DNA from: Mesorhizobium sp. 131-2-1
Lineage (GTDB): Bacteria > Pseudomonadota > Alphaproteobacteria > Rhizobiales > Rhizobiaceae
Length of the DNA: 64,000 nucleotides
Assembly (NCBI RefSeq): GCF_016756535.1
Contig: NZ_AP023247.1
Coordinates: 2,108,501-2,172,500 of the forward strand
Direction of reading: 5' to 3'
The translations under genes and the position numbers were made by a program. The notes under the pieces were generated by a model. The model did not search any database. It was given only the letters and a program-made list of their open reading frames with translations, and was not told the DNA's origin. Each line of letters opens with the position of its first letter. Position 1 is the stretch's first letter. Below are positions 1 through 8,522 of this stretch, one piece after another.

Positions 1-447
1 AACATCAAACTCTTTATGGCCGGGCAGGACCGGGGAATCGGATCGGCTCTGGCGCGGAAGGCTGAACGCCTCGGCATCGGGCGCAAAGTGCAGGCTCTCG
101 GAGTTCAGAGCGATATCCCTGGCTTACTCGCAGGTATGGATGTTGGCGTGATCGCGTCCCATGAGGAGGGCTTTTGCAATGCCTTGATGGAGAAACTGGC
201 GGCCGGCCTCCCGGTAGTCGTCACAACCGTAGGCGGAAATCCGGAGGCAGTCTCAGGCCTGCCAGGATGTGTTTTGGTACAACCTCGTGCTCCCACTGAT
301 CTCGCTCGAGGTTTGCTGGAGATAGTAGACCGTCTGCCAGAGCGCAAAACGGAACAGGAGTTTCGGCAACGGACAATGCGCCAGCGCTATTCGATTGAGG
401 CTATGGCCGACGCCTATGAAACCCTCTACCTCACGGGGAATGGATGA
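1..447 (+). CDS. Glycosyltransferase family 4, C-terminal part (5' end outside window)
   Basis: The reading frame is open from base 1, so this is the C-terminal ~148 residues of a longer protein. It has the GT-B C-terminal pattern of family 4 glycosyltransferases: the segment SHEEGFCNALMEKLAAGLPV followed by VGGNPEAV, the usual donor nucleotide-sugar binding E-x7-E type region. It should transfer a sugar from a nucleotide-sugar to a growing surface glycan on the cytoplasmic side of the membrane. The stop overlaps the next start by 4 bases (ATGA), so it is translationally coupled to the membrane protein that follows. The sugar and linkage cannot be read from the sequence. Confidence 0.85.
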   Translation, partial: NIKLFMAGQDRGIGSALARKAERLGIGRKVQALGVQSDIPGLLAGMDVGVIASHEEGFCNALMEKLAAGLPVVVTTVGGNPEAVSGLPGCVLVQPRAPTDLARGLLEIVDRLPERKTEQEFRQRTMRQRYSIEAMADAYETLYLTGNG

Positions 448-2111
448 GCGGGGTTGCCGACGTGGATCGCTCACTAGGCCCAGCATCGTCGCTGCAAACG
501 AACTTAGTGAATCTTTCGGCCGGCTTCTGCGCTTTCACAGTCGTTATATATCAGGCCTGGTTCATGCCATTCTCCCTGCCTTTGTTCGCTGGGCGAGATG
601 GCTATCTCAGGTTGGCCTTGTACGCCCTCTATGGCGTTGTACTCATCGTCTCTTTCGCAGTAGTCGTGACGCGACGTGACGTGCGCAAAGCTATTTCTCC
701 GCTGGCAATCGGCGCCGCGATGTTGGTCGCACCAATCGCTCTGCATCCTTTAGGGATCGTCAACAGGAGCTATTTGACAACTCTTGCTCTTGGTGGCTCT
801 GCAATCACTCTGATGCTTACGTTTGCCCCACCGATTGTGCTGCGGCTGTCAGCTTCGGTTACGGTCCTCAATGCTATCGTTTGCTTTTTGGATGTTCTCT
901 TCACCCATGGCCTTACCAATACAGTTGGCCGGGCGGCGGGGTTAGCAGTTAACCCGAATGTGGCGGCTGCGGGCCTCTTGCTCGGCGGCGCGGCGAGCTA
1001 TCGCGCCGTACCTAAGGAATGGCGCCCAGGTTTTCTCGTCCTGGTTGGTGGGGCGCTTGCAATCACCTTGTCCCGCTCCACGATTCTTGCAGCCGTCGCC
1101 ACCGTGTTCCTTCCAAGTGCTGCTGGCATCTGGCAATACTATAGAACTGCACGAAAATTCCAGATCGACACCGCTGCTTGGACGCGGGCTCTCGCTGTGG
1201 CCCTTGTGCTACTATCGATAACTATCGTCGCACTGACCACTAACCGCTACTTTCGAGCTGCCATTAGCCAGTCTTTCGCAGGAGTGTTGTCCGTAAACAC
1301 GGACCTTAGTGAGGCAGGCGAAGCTGTCGACACGTCGCTCGCCCGGCCAGCGGTTCCGATAGAACATCCTCCCCAAGCAGATGACGCGAGTCCGCTTTCG
1401 ATCGAGCCGCCCCGATTGGCGCCATCTGGAGACGTTTCAGCTCTACCCGGGGAAAGCCCGCCAGGAGACGTCGCCTCTCCCCCCAAAGCGGGTAGGTCTG
1501 CAGCAGGCGCGGCCAGGATCCAGGCCCTCAGCGAACGACTGACAGGTGAAGGTAAGAGAAATTCTATCTCCGCCCGAGCTCTATTTTTGGAACGCGGCCT
1601 ACTTGCATACCGGACAGGCGGTTTCTTTGGTCGTGGGCTGGAGGAGGCTCATGTTTTTGTTCCTCACAACACTTTTGTCCTTTTTGCTATTGCTTTCGGC
1701 CATATCGGCTGGCTGGTCCCACTCGGCTTCCTCGTCTTCGCCTTCTGGTTCGTTCGCGACGCTGAAGATCTGCCACTCGGGGTCGCTCTCTTAGGCGTTA
1801 TGCTGACTTCGCATGATGTCTTGCTGACGCCGAGTTTGTTCATACCCGTGGCTATCGGCATAGGCAGCATGCTCGCCGCAAAGACCAACCCCAGCCGAAG
1901 CAGTGAAGCATATTCGGGCTTTGCCTTTGGAATAGGCGGAGGCGCCGGGTTATTCGCTGCCGCTTCGGTTGTCCTGTTGATTTCGCCGCCGATCGGTGTC
2001 GATCTCTCGGCTAATCCGCTCTACTTCATGCTTTTGGGGACCGTCGTCGCCTGGGCTGTTGCGACGCTTTATTTGTTTTGTCGCTCTCGTCGAAGCGGTC
2101 CCGGCGTGTAG
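444..2111 (+). CDS. O-antigen ligase/polymerase-like membrane protein
   Basis: A 555-residue multi-pass membrane protein (about 10-12 hydrophobic segments). Near residues 395-425 it has the segment GGFFGRGLEEA followed by HNTFVLFAIAFG, the pattern of the large periplasmic loop and following helix of the O-antigen ligase (Wzy_C/WaaL/RfaL) family. Such proteins ligate or polymerise undecaprenyl-linked glycans on the periplasmic face. The loop before this motif (about residues 280-380) is unusually long and rich in Pro, Ala and Ser, so it looks disordered. It overlaps the upstream glycosyltransferase by 4 bases. Whether it is a ligase or a polymerase is not decided by sequence alone. Confidence 0.75.
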   Translation: MSGVADVDRSLGPASSLQTNLVNLSAGFCAFTVVIYQAWFMPFSLPLFAGRDGYLRLALYALYGVVLIVSFAVVVTRRDVRKAISPLAIGAAMLVAPIALHPLGIVNRSYLTTLALGGSAITLMLTFAPPIVLRLSASVTVLNAIVCFLDVLFTHGLTNTVGRAAGLAVNPNVAAAGLLLGGAASYRAVPKEWRPGFLVLVGGALAITLSRSTILAAVATVFLPSAAGIWQYYRTARKFQIDTAAWTRALAVALVLLSITIVALTTNRYFRAAISQSFAGVLSVNTDLSEAGEAVDTSLARPAVPIEHPPQADDASPLSIEPPRLAPSGDVSALPGESPPGDVASPPKAGRSAAGAARIQALSERLTGEGKRNSISARALFLERGLLAYRTGGFFGRGLEEAHVFVPHNTFVLFAIAFGHIGWLVPLGFLVFAFWFVRDAEDLPLGVALLGVMLTSHDVLLTPSLFIPVAIGIGSMLAAKTNPSRSSEAYSGFAFGIGGGAGLFAAASVVLLISPPIGVDLSANPLYFMLLGTVVAWAVATLYLFCRSRRSGPGV

Positions 2112-2127
2112 GCGAGTCGCTTGGCGT

Positions 2128-4212
2128 TTATTCGGCCCGCCGAAGGTCGATCGACCGGACGGTCAGATCACCTCCGAGCGTCTCGATGATTTTCGGAACC
2201 ACAAGTCTCGCGCCGAAGATGGAGAGGTGGTTCTCGTCGACGTAGAGGCTGTGCCCTGCGCTGTTTGTCATTAGGCATTCCGCGGCGGGGCAGATCGCGT
2301 CCAGCGGATCAACGAATTGAAACTGGGAATGGTGGCCTGCGAAAGCCGTGAAGGCCGCTTTGAATGCGACATGCTCTACCCTCGAGGACGCTGGGCATGG
2401 AAGGGAGAAATAGTTCGGCCTGAGAGCACAGATCAGGTTTGTGTTTGGAGCGTGTCCGATCAAGATGACCGGTCCGCGAAACCCGGCGTACAGCTTGGAG
2501 ATGTCTTCAAGCATTGTCGGAAACAGCTTCGCCAGATCAGGGATATCGACAGGCGCTCCATTAGCCTTCCTTTCGAGAATGTTGCGATATCCTGGCCAGC
2601 GCTGAGCGTGCACGATGGCAGCGATCCCCCCGGCGTTCAACCAGCGGGCTGCTTGACCTGTTGCGGCTCGACAATGTTGCGTGACCGCGCCTCTGGACCG
2701 GCTCTGAAGATCCGCTCCGAAATAGCAACTGCCGGCTTGCGCTAGCAGGAAGTGAAATTCCTTTCCGCCAAGCTCTTCAAGGGCGCGGGTGTAGTGGTCA
2801 ACGTGCGAGTCCCCGACAATAAGGATCTTCGTTGGGCTTTGAAGATTTCCGAATTCGCAGAAATCCTCACAGCCACGAGAGCCCGTGATCGATTCTAGGG
2901 TCGCTCGATCGGCCAGTTCACCTCCCGCGATAGCCGATGGCGACCGCCAAGGCATACCGTCCCACATGGAGTAGCTGACCAGTGAGAACGTAAGCAGGCC
3001 TGCCAACGCAAGCCCTGTGGGTCCGACGAAGCCGCGGCCAGCACGATACGGCTGTTCAACGAAGTGAAACATCATGACTGCCAAGGCGAGAGATAGGAAC
3101 CCGACGAGAACAGCCTCCCTCGGCAGCAACGGCCGCAGAAGGCCATATTCACAGAATACGATCAGGGGCCAGTGCACTAGGTAAAGTGAATAGCTGATGC
3201 GCCCGATATAGGCTGCGGGGCCATTGCGTAGGACAAGCCCCACAAGTCGTGAGCGATCCGCGTACAGCACCATCGCAGCTCCGACCGTCGGCACAAGTAC
3301 GTTGAGGGCGGGTGCGTGCGCCGTGCTGTCCAGAACGAAGACGGCACTGCCTATGAGCACCAATCCAAGCAAGGCGAGGAGTTCGTGGATAGCCAGGGCC
3401 CGCGGCTGTGGAAGCCAGACCAATGCCGCGCCACAAGCAAATTCGAAGACACGGAAAGGCGTATTGTAAAAGACGGTCGCCCTGCCGTCCGAAAGCCATT
3501 CGGCACTCCGCGTTCCAGCAAGCAGCCAAAAAGATCCGTTTTGGAATGCGAAAATAAGCCAGAAGCCCAAAACTGCGATCGCCAGGATTGGCCAAACCAT
3601 CCGACGTCGGAATAGGGCGAGCAAACCCGAAAGCAGGAGCGGCCACACGCAATAGAACTGCCACTCAACACTCAGGGACCAAGTGTGCAGCAGTGGCTTC
3701 ATACGCGCGGCCAGGTCGAAGTAGCCGGATTCTCGCCAGAAGAGGACGTTCGAAACCCCGAGAGTGGCGGCCGAAAGCGACTCTGCGAAGTTCTCCAAGT
3801 GCTGTGGAGCGAACAGAAGAACCGCAGCAATGCACGACAGGGCCAGTGTCGCAAAGAGAGCCGGCAGCAGCCGGCGGGCGCGGCGCCGATAGAACTGCGC
3901 AAGGCTGAAACGCCCTGCGTCGATATCGGCCGCAGCAATGTGCGTGATCAGAAAGCCGCTGATCACGAAAAAAACGTCGACACCGACAAAGCCACCGGAA
4001 AACCCGAAAACCCTTAAATGAAAGCAGAGCACTGCCAAAACAGCGAGCGCTCGAAGGCCATCTATCTCTGTCCGATGATGGCTCAGCCTGTCCCGTGTTG
4101 CGAGTGACGCAGCGGAGGTGGAACCGGCTTGCTCCTCAACGGGCAGGGCAACGCTGCTTTCCCGCCAAGCTGCGCTAGCCGTAGTTGAAGACAGGGCTTG
4201 GCGGCCTCCCAT
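2128..4212 (-). CDS. Acyltransferase-3 / SGNH fusion (OafA-type)
   Basis: A 694-residue protein. The N-terminal ~400 residues form the multi-helix acyltransferase-3 domain: it begins with EIDGLRALAVLAVLCFHL, contains the family His (HLRVFGFSGGFVGVDVFF), and carries LLHTWSLSVEWQFY. The C-terminal part is an SGNH hydrolase-like domain with the Ser block ILIVGDSHVDHY and a terminal D-x-x-H in DENHLSIFG. Known OafA/OatA-type proteins O-acetylate lipopolysaccharide or other surface glycans, with the SGNH domain outside the membrane. The usual SVEEQFY reads SVEWQFY here, so one conserved Glu is replaced by Trp. It starts 4 bases after the stop of its paralogue, so the pair is one operon on the minus strand. 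Confidence 0.88.
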   Translation of the reverse strand: MGGRQALSSTTASAAWRESSVALPVEEQAGSTSAASLATRDRLSHHRTEIDGLRALAVLAVLCFHLRVFGFSGGFVGVDVFFVISGFLITHIAAADIDAGRFSLAQFYRRRARRLLPALFATLALSCIAAVLLFAPQHLENFAESLSAATLGVSNVLFWRESGYFDLAARMKPLLHTWSLSVEWQFYCVWPLLLSGLLALFRRRMVWPILAIAVLGFWLIFAFQNGSFWLLAGTRSAEWLSDGRATVFYNTPFRVFEFACGAALVWLPQPRALAIHELLALLGLVLIGSAVFVLDSTAHAPALNVLVPTVGAAMVLYADRSRLVGLVLRNGPAAYIGRISYSLYLVHWPLIVFCEYGLLRPLLPREAVLVGFLSLALAVMMFHFVEQPYRAGRGFVGPTGLALAGLLTFSLVSYSMWDGMPWRSPSAIAGGELADRATLESITGSRGCEDFCEFGNLQSPTKILIVGDSHVDHYTRALEELGGKEFHFLLAQAGSCYFGADLQSRSRGAVTQHCRAATGQAARWLNAGGIAAIVHAQRWPGYRNILERKANGAPVDIPDLAKLFPTMLEDISKLYAGFRGPVILIGHAPNTNLICALRPNYFSLPCPASSRVEHVAFKAAFTAFAGHHSQFQFVDPLDAICPAAECLMTNSAGHSLYVDENHLSIFGARLVVPKIIETLGGDLTVRSIDLRRAE

Positions 4213-4216
4213 GCAC

Positions 4217-6271
4217 TTAGTTGCTCTTGCGGGTTGTCGGAGGCCGTGGAACGTTCATGACCGATACCCGCTGCCTGTCATCAACTGCGAGAGCCTGGTA
4301 GAGGCCCATCATCCGCGCGAGTACGTCGTCGGTCTCCGGCTTCAAGTTTCTGCGCATATGCGATGCGTCGCGGTAGATGAACTCACCATTGATGTAGGTG
4401 GCGCACTGCCCGTTCGGGCACATCCCTTTGAGCGGATCGACAAAGAACACCCCATCATGCTCAGTGAGCGACGCCAGCGCGGCGACCGTCGGTGACCACA
4501 CCCGCAGGATCCGCTCGCTGTCCATATCGGTCGAGCAACGCCTCAATATCCTTTCGCGCATCGCCGCGCACGAGGTCAGATCCACGCCTGGCCCCGGCAC
4601 CTGACCAATGATTCCAATGCGCCGTTCGGGAGCGGTGATTTCTTCAACGAGGCTTCGCAGACCGTCGCGCATCAGCAGGGCTTTGTCCGCTTGCCGCCCA
4701 TCGTCAGCAACGACATTGGTGTAGGCAAGGCTTGTCCAAGCTGAGGACAGCACCACGAGGTCGACGTCCGTGCGCTGTCTCAGCATGCTGACCACGGCCT
4801 TTCGGGACGATGCGCAGCTTTCCCGGTAGTTAGGCTGCTCCGGAAAGTCGCGATGGACACCTTCTCCGAATGCGGCCGGGCAGGCATGATAAAGAAAGAA
4901 GGCCGTATTCTCCCTTTGGCCAACCGCATCCAATAGTGGGGCGAGATGCTCCGCATGGCTGTCGCCCCACAACATGGCATGGCGAGTCGCCTTGTCCCAA
5001 GGTGCTCCGAATGCGCAAAACGTGCCGTCCAGTTCTGCTATCTCGACCATCTGCGGACATGGCCAGTCCCACATCACCTCGAGGCTGCGCATCGCCTCAA
5101 CCTCCCTCGGGATCCTGCTGGTGATACCCCCGGCTTGGAAGATTGAATTGCCGCCTAGACCGACCATCAACGCGGCGGTCACGCCGGCGATGACGGTTCT
5201 CAACGGAGGCGGCCGCAGTCGGCGAACGGGTTCTTCGACGAATCGCCAGGACAAATAGGCCGCTACCCAGGCTGCCGCGATGAGGATCGGCGCTTCGACC
5301 GCTGTCGGCATCGCACCGCCGGCATAGTGACGGAAAAAGACCAGAATCGGCCAGTGCCAGAGGTACAGGCTGTATGAAATTTTCCCTGTGAAGCGGAGAG
5401 GCGCGCTTGAAAGAACCGCCGCAGCGATAGATGGAGAACAAGGCCAGACGAGCAAGACAGCACCAGCCACCGGGGCGAGTGCACTCAGTCCCGGAAATGG
5501 CTGGCTCGAGGATAGCCAGATAGTGCTAGCGGCTATCAGGCAAAGGCCAAGCAGTCCGAATGCCTCGGAAATGGCTCGGCGGCCGATCGGCGGAACAAAA
5601 ACCAGCAAACCGCCTAGCGCCAGTTCCCAACCTCGGCTGAAGGGAGCATAGAACGCTTGCTTGGGATCGACTGCCACCAGGTACAGGGCAGTCGAAAAGC
5701 TGATCAGTGCGACAAGGCAGATCGCCGCGACGGTCGGTGACTGATGGCCCCGCCACAAGCGGCCGGCCATGAACAGGAGGGCTGGCCACACGAGATAGAA
5801 TTGCTCTTCGACGCCGAGCGACCAAAGATGCAGGAGCGGCAGAAGCGTCGCCTCGCGGTCGAAATAGCCGGTATTCCAGAGGAAGTAATAGTTTCCCAAA
5901 CCCGCAGCAGAATAGGCGGCGCTCCGCCCCAGGCCGGCATAGTCACCCGGCAGCAGGAGAAACCAGCCGGCGGCGAGCGACAGGGCCATCATCACCAGCA
6001 TGGCCGGCAGGATACGACGCATGCGCCGGCTGTAGAATTGGACAAGCGACAGTTCGCTGCCCTCGGCGACCAAGAGACGCGTGATCAAGTAACCCGAGAT
6101 GACGAAGAAAATATCGACGCCGACGAAACCTCCGGGGAATCCGGGCACGCCGAAATGGAAGAGAATGACGGCGATCACCGCGATCGCGCGCAAGCCGTCG
6201 ACGTCAGGCCGATAGTCTAACTTCAAAGCTCCCCCCTGAGCCATCTCCCGAGCGTCATCCCCTGATTGCAT
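4217..6271 (-). CDS. Acyltransferase-3 / SGNH fusion (OafA-type), first of a pair
   Basis: A paralogue of the gene after it, with the same architecture: acyltransferase-3 membrane domain (YRPDVDGLRAIAVIAVILFH; LLHLWSLGVEEQFYLVWP) and a C-terminal SGNH domain (AMLWGDSHAEH; terminal DASHMRRN). It keeps the canonical VEEQFY that its neighbour has lost. The product is expected to move an acyl group, usually acetyl, onto a surface polysaccharide. The start is uncertain: ATG at 6271 gives 684 residues, GTG at 6331 gives 704, and ATG at 6244 also fits; none has a good ribosome binding site. Its place among glycan genes supports a role in O-antigen or exopolysaccharide decoration. Confidence 0.88.
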   Translation of the reverse strand: MQSGDDAREMAQGGALKLDYRPDVDGLRAIAVIAVILFHFGVPGFPGGFVGVDIFFVISGYLITRLLVAEGSELSLVQFYSRRMRRILPAMLVMMALSLAAGWFLLLPGDYAGLGRSAAYSAAGLGNYYFLWNTGYFDREATLLPLLHLWSLGVEEQFYLVWPALLFMAGRLWRGHQSPTVAAICLVALISFSTALYLVAVDPKQAFYAPFSRGWELALGGLLVFVPPIGRRAISEAFGLLGLCLIAASTIWLSSSQPFPGLSALAPVAGAVLLVWPCSPSIAAAVLSSAPLRFTGKISYSLYLWHWPILVFFRHYAGGAMPTAVEAPILIAAAWVAAYLSWRFVEEPVRRLRPPPLRTVIAGVTAALMVGLGGNSIFQAGGITSRIPREVEAMRSLEVMWDWPCPQMVEIAELDGTFCAFGAPWDKATRHAMLWGDSHAEHLAPLLDAVGQRENTAFFLYHACPAAFGEGVHRDFPEQPNYRESCASSRKAVVSMLRQRTDVDLVVLSSAWTSLAYTNVVADDGRQADKALLMRDGLRSLVEEITAPERRIGIIGQVPGPGVDLTSCAAMRERILRRCSTDMDSERILRVWSPTVAALASLTEHDGVFFVDPLKGMCPNGQCATYINGEFIYRDASHMRRNLKPETDDVLARMMGLYQALAVDDRQRVSVMNVPRPPTTRKSN

Positions 6272-6643
6272 CTTATGAGTCGATGGCGGGACCAGACGCG
6301 GCGGGCGACGCCGCAGTTCCAGCAAACTCACGGATACATGAGTATCTTACCGTTCCTTATGATTCTAGACTGCGAGAAACATGGGGATACGCTCACAATT
6401 TATTTCACGCCGGAGCGATGAAAACCTACACCAAGTCAGCGGTGTGCCAGAATCGCTTCTGCCATCATGGGCAAGAGGTGTCTGGCTTCTGTAAGTGTCA
6501 GGTGGCGTGTTTATTCGTGTCAAAGGACCATCGAAAAACTCGGTCGACTGACAGAAAAACGAGTTGTTCAACGGGTCCTTGACTGTATAGAAAGGCTATC
6601 CCGTGCTTAGCGAGGGCCACGGGTCGTACTGGAGGCGGCAACT
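6272..6643. other. Divergent intergenic region, no clear gene
   Basis: This 370-base stretch separates the minus-strand acyltransferase pair from the plus-strand epimerase. It is AT-richer than its surroundings and should hold two divergent promoters. Short open frames on both strands have no recognisable protein pattern. A GGAGG-type ribosome binding site lies at about 6631-6636, just before the TTG start of the epimerase. I found no convincing -35/-10 pair. Confidence 0.5.
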
Positions 6644-7657
6644 TTGGACAACCATAGCGCGAACGTGGTTGAATTCGGCCCGCGGACACATGTCCTAGTT
6701 ACCGGTGGCGCTGGCTTTCTTGGATCGGCACTGGTCGATCTGTTACTTGATCGCAATTGCAGTGTGACCGTCATCGATGATCTCTCGAACGGATCGCTTA
6801 GCAACCTTCCGGTCGGCAATCCCCGGCTAACGATCCGTACCTTCAAGGTCGGCGGCCCGGCCTTCAATGCGGCGGTCCATGACGAGGTTGGGCTGGCCGA
6901 CGCCGTATTCCATCTGGCGAGCCCGATCGGGGTTCAGCTTGCCCACACGGAACGCTTTGCTGTCACCAGCGGCATTCTCGAATCAGGTTGCGCAATCGTC
7001 GAGGCGTGCCGGCTGCACCGGCGTCCGCTTCTTTATACGTCGAGCTCGGAAGTTTACGGCTCCGGTCGCGACCGTCCGATTACCGAGTCCGATCCTGTCA
7101 TGACGGATCTCCGACCGCGATGGGGCTATGCTGCCGCCAAGGCAGCGGTTGAGCATCTGATCGCCGGACTGTTTTTCGATTTTGGCATTCCTGCCTGGAT
7201 TGTCCGGCCGTTCAACATGGCTGGGCCGCGGCAGCGCTCGGCGACCGGCCTCGTGCTGCCGGTGTTTGTGAACTCGGCCTTACGGGGTGAGCCGCTTGTT
7301 GTTCACGACGACGGCGAGCAGAGGCGGGCATTCCTTCATGTCGCCGACGCCGCCGAAGGGTTGCTCCTGGTCATGCAGTGTCGATCCTTGCGGGGACGGC
7401 CGGTCAATCTTGGCGGCAGCGAGTCGGTGCAGATCGGAAGTCTGGCAAAGATGGTGGTTGAAGCCACCAGGACGAACGCGCCGATCGTCATGAAGTCTTC
7501 TAGCGCGGTCTATGGCGAGAAATTCGCCGTCACCTATGATCGCGTCCCGGACACGAGTCTTTTGACGACCATGACGGGCTGGCGTCCGCTGCGCAGCACA
7601 AGGCAGACAATTGCCGACTGCATCGAGCACATGCGCACCGAACGGGTAATGGCTTGA
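6644..7657 (+). CDS. NAD-dependent epimerase/dehydratase (extended SDR)
   Basis: A 337-residue extended short-chain dehydrogenase. The N-terminal Rossmann motif is VTGGAGFLGS, and the active site is YTSSSEVYG followed by the catalytic YAAAK. Enzymes of this group epimerise, dehydrate or decarboxylate nucleotide-sugars in the cytoplasm and so supply activated sugars for the surface glycan. The start is TTG with GGAGGC about 8 bases upstream. The stop overlaps the next gene's TTG start by 4 bases (TTGA), so the two are translationally coupled. The substrate cannot be assigned; UDP-glucose/glucuronate-type epimerases are nearest in style. Confidence 0.85.
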   Translation: MDNHSANVVEFGPRTHVLVTGGAGFLGSALVDLLLDRNCSVTVIDDLSNGSLSNLPVGNPRLTIRTFKVGGPAFNAAVHDEVGLADAVFHLASPIGVQLAHTERFAVTSGILESGCAIVEACRLHRRPLLYTSSSEVYGSGRDRPITESDPVMTDLRPRWGYAAAKAAVEHLIAGLFFDFGIPAWIVRPFNMAGPRQRSATGLVLPVFVNSALRGEPLVVHDDGEQRRAFLHVADAAEGLLLVMQCRSLRGRPVNLGGSESVQIGSLAKMVVEATRTNAPIVMKSSSAVYGEKFAVTYDRVPDTSLLTTMTGWRPLRSTRQTIADCIEHMRTERVMA

Positions 7658-8442
7658 CGCTTGCCTCATTGGCCCCGCTCATCGGGGCCCTGCTTATAGC
7701 GGTCCCTTGCGTTTGGCTGTTTGCGCGTCTTGCGGTTCGTCTCGGCGCGGTGTCGAAGGTTAAGAGCGATCGATGGCACACATCGGGCGAGGTTCCTCGG
7801 CTGGCGGGACCCGCCATGCTGATAGCGATGTCCCCCTGGCTACCCGTCGAGCATATTCTTCTGCTGGCTGCATTCTGCCTGATCGGCGCGCTCGATGACG
7901 TCCGATCGCTTTCTGCCGGTGCCAAGGCAGCGGCACTGGCCGCAGCGGCAATCCTTGCCGGGACTGTCACGGGCTTGTGGTGGGTTCCGATCGTCACCTG
8001 GGTGGCCTGCAACGCGGTCAATATGCTTGACCATGCAGATGGTCTCGCCGCGAGCGCAGTTGCAGCGGCGTTTCTGGGTCTGGGCGGCGATGTGGGAATG
8101 GCCGGCGCCGGCGCCTGCGTCGGCTTCCTTTGCTTCAACTATCCGCCCGCGCGCGTTTTCATGGGCGACAGCGGCAGCCTTCTGCTCGGGGCGGCAATCG
8201 TGCTTTACGCCTCTGAGAGAGGGTTCGGCTTGTCATTGGCCTGGATCGCGATTCCGCTGATAGATGCCGTGTTCGTCATAATTCGCCGCCTGCGGCAAGG
8301 GCGCCGGCCATGGATTGGCGGCACGGATCATCTTGGCCACACTTTGCTGCGCATGGGCGTGAGCAACAAGGCTTTGCCGGCCCTATACGCAGCGGCGACG
8401 CTGGCCACGGGACTGGCGTTCTCTGCCTGGTACAACGCATAA
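7654..8442 (+). CDS. Undecaprenyl-phosphate sugar-1-phosphate transferase (WecA/MraY-like)
   Basis: A 262-residue membrane protein of the polyprenyl-phosphate HexNAc-1-phosphate transferase family. Recognisable family motifs occur in order: GALDDVRS, NAVNMLDHADGLAAS, PARVFMGDSGSL and GGTDHLGHTLLRMG. The Asp residues of the DD and NxxNxxDGxD-like motifs bind Mg and the substrate. It should start glycan assembly by loading a sugar-phosphate onto undecaprenyl phosphate. It is short for the family (WecA and MraY are usually 320-360 residues); the missing part is N-terminal helices. It begins with TTG overlapping the epimerase stop. Confidence 0.85.
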   Translation: MTLASLAPLIGALLIAVPCVWLFARLAVRLGAVSKVKSDRWHTSGEVPRLAGPAMLIAMSPWLPVEHILLLAAFCLIGALDDVRSLSAGAKAAALAAAAILAGTVTGLWWVPIVTWVACNAVNMLDHADGLAASAVAAAFLGLGGDVGMAGAGACVGFLCFNYPPARVFMGDSGSLLLGAAIVLYASERGFGLSLAWIAIPLIDAVFVIIRRLRQGRRPWIGGTDHLGHTLLRMGVSNKALPALYAAATLATGLAFSAWYNA

Positions 8443-8522
8443 ACCCTATGAATTGGCGTTGCTCACGCTCAGCAGACAGCGATCGAATTGCTCACAATTG
8501 GAAGTGACGGACCTTCTATGGA

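Noticed and set aside
6365..6571. Small frame between the acyltransferases and epimerase
   Set aside because: No ribosome binding site and no protein-like pattern; it lies in a promoter region.
6578..6604. Promoter -35 TTGACT before the epimerase
   Set aside because: The only -10-like TATCCC lies about 13 bases away, too close for a sigma-70 promoter.
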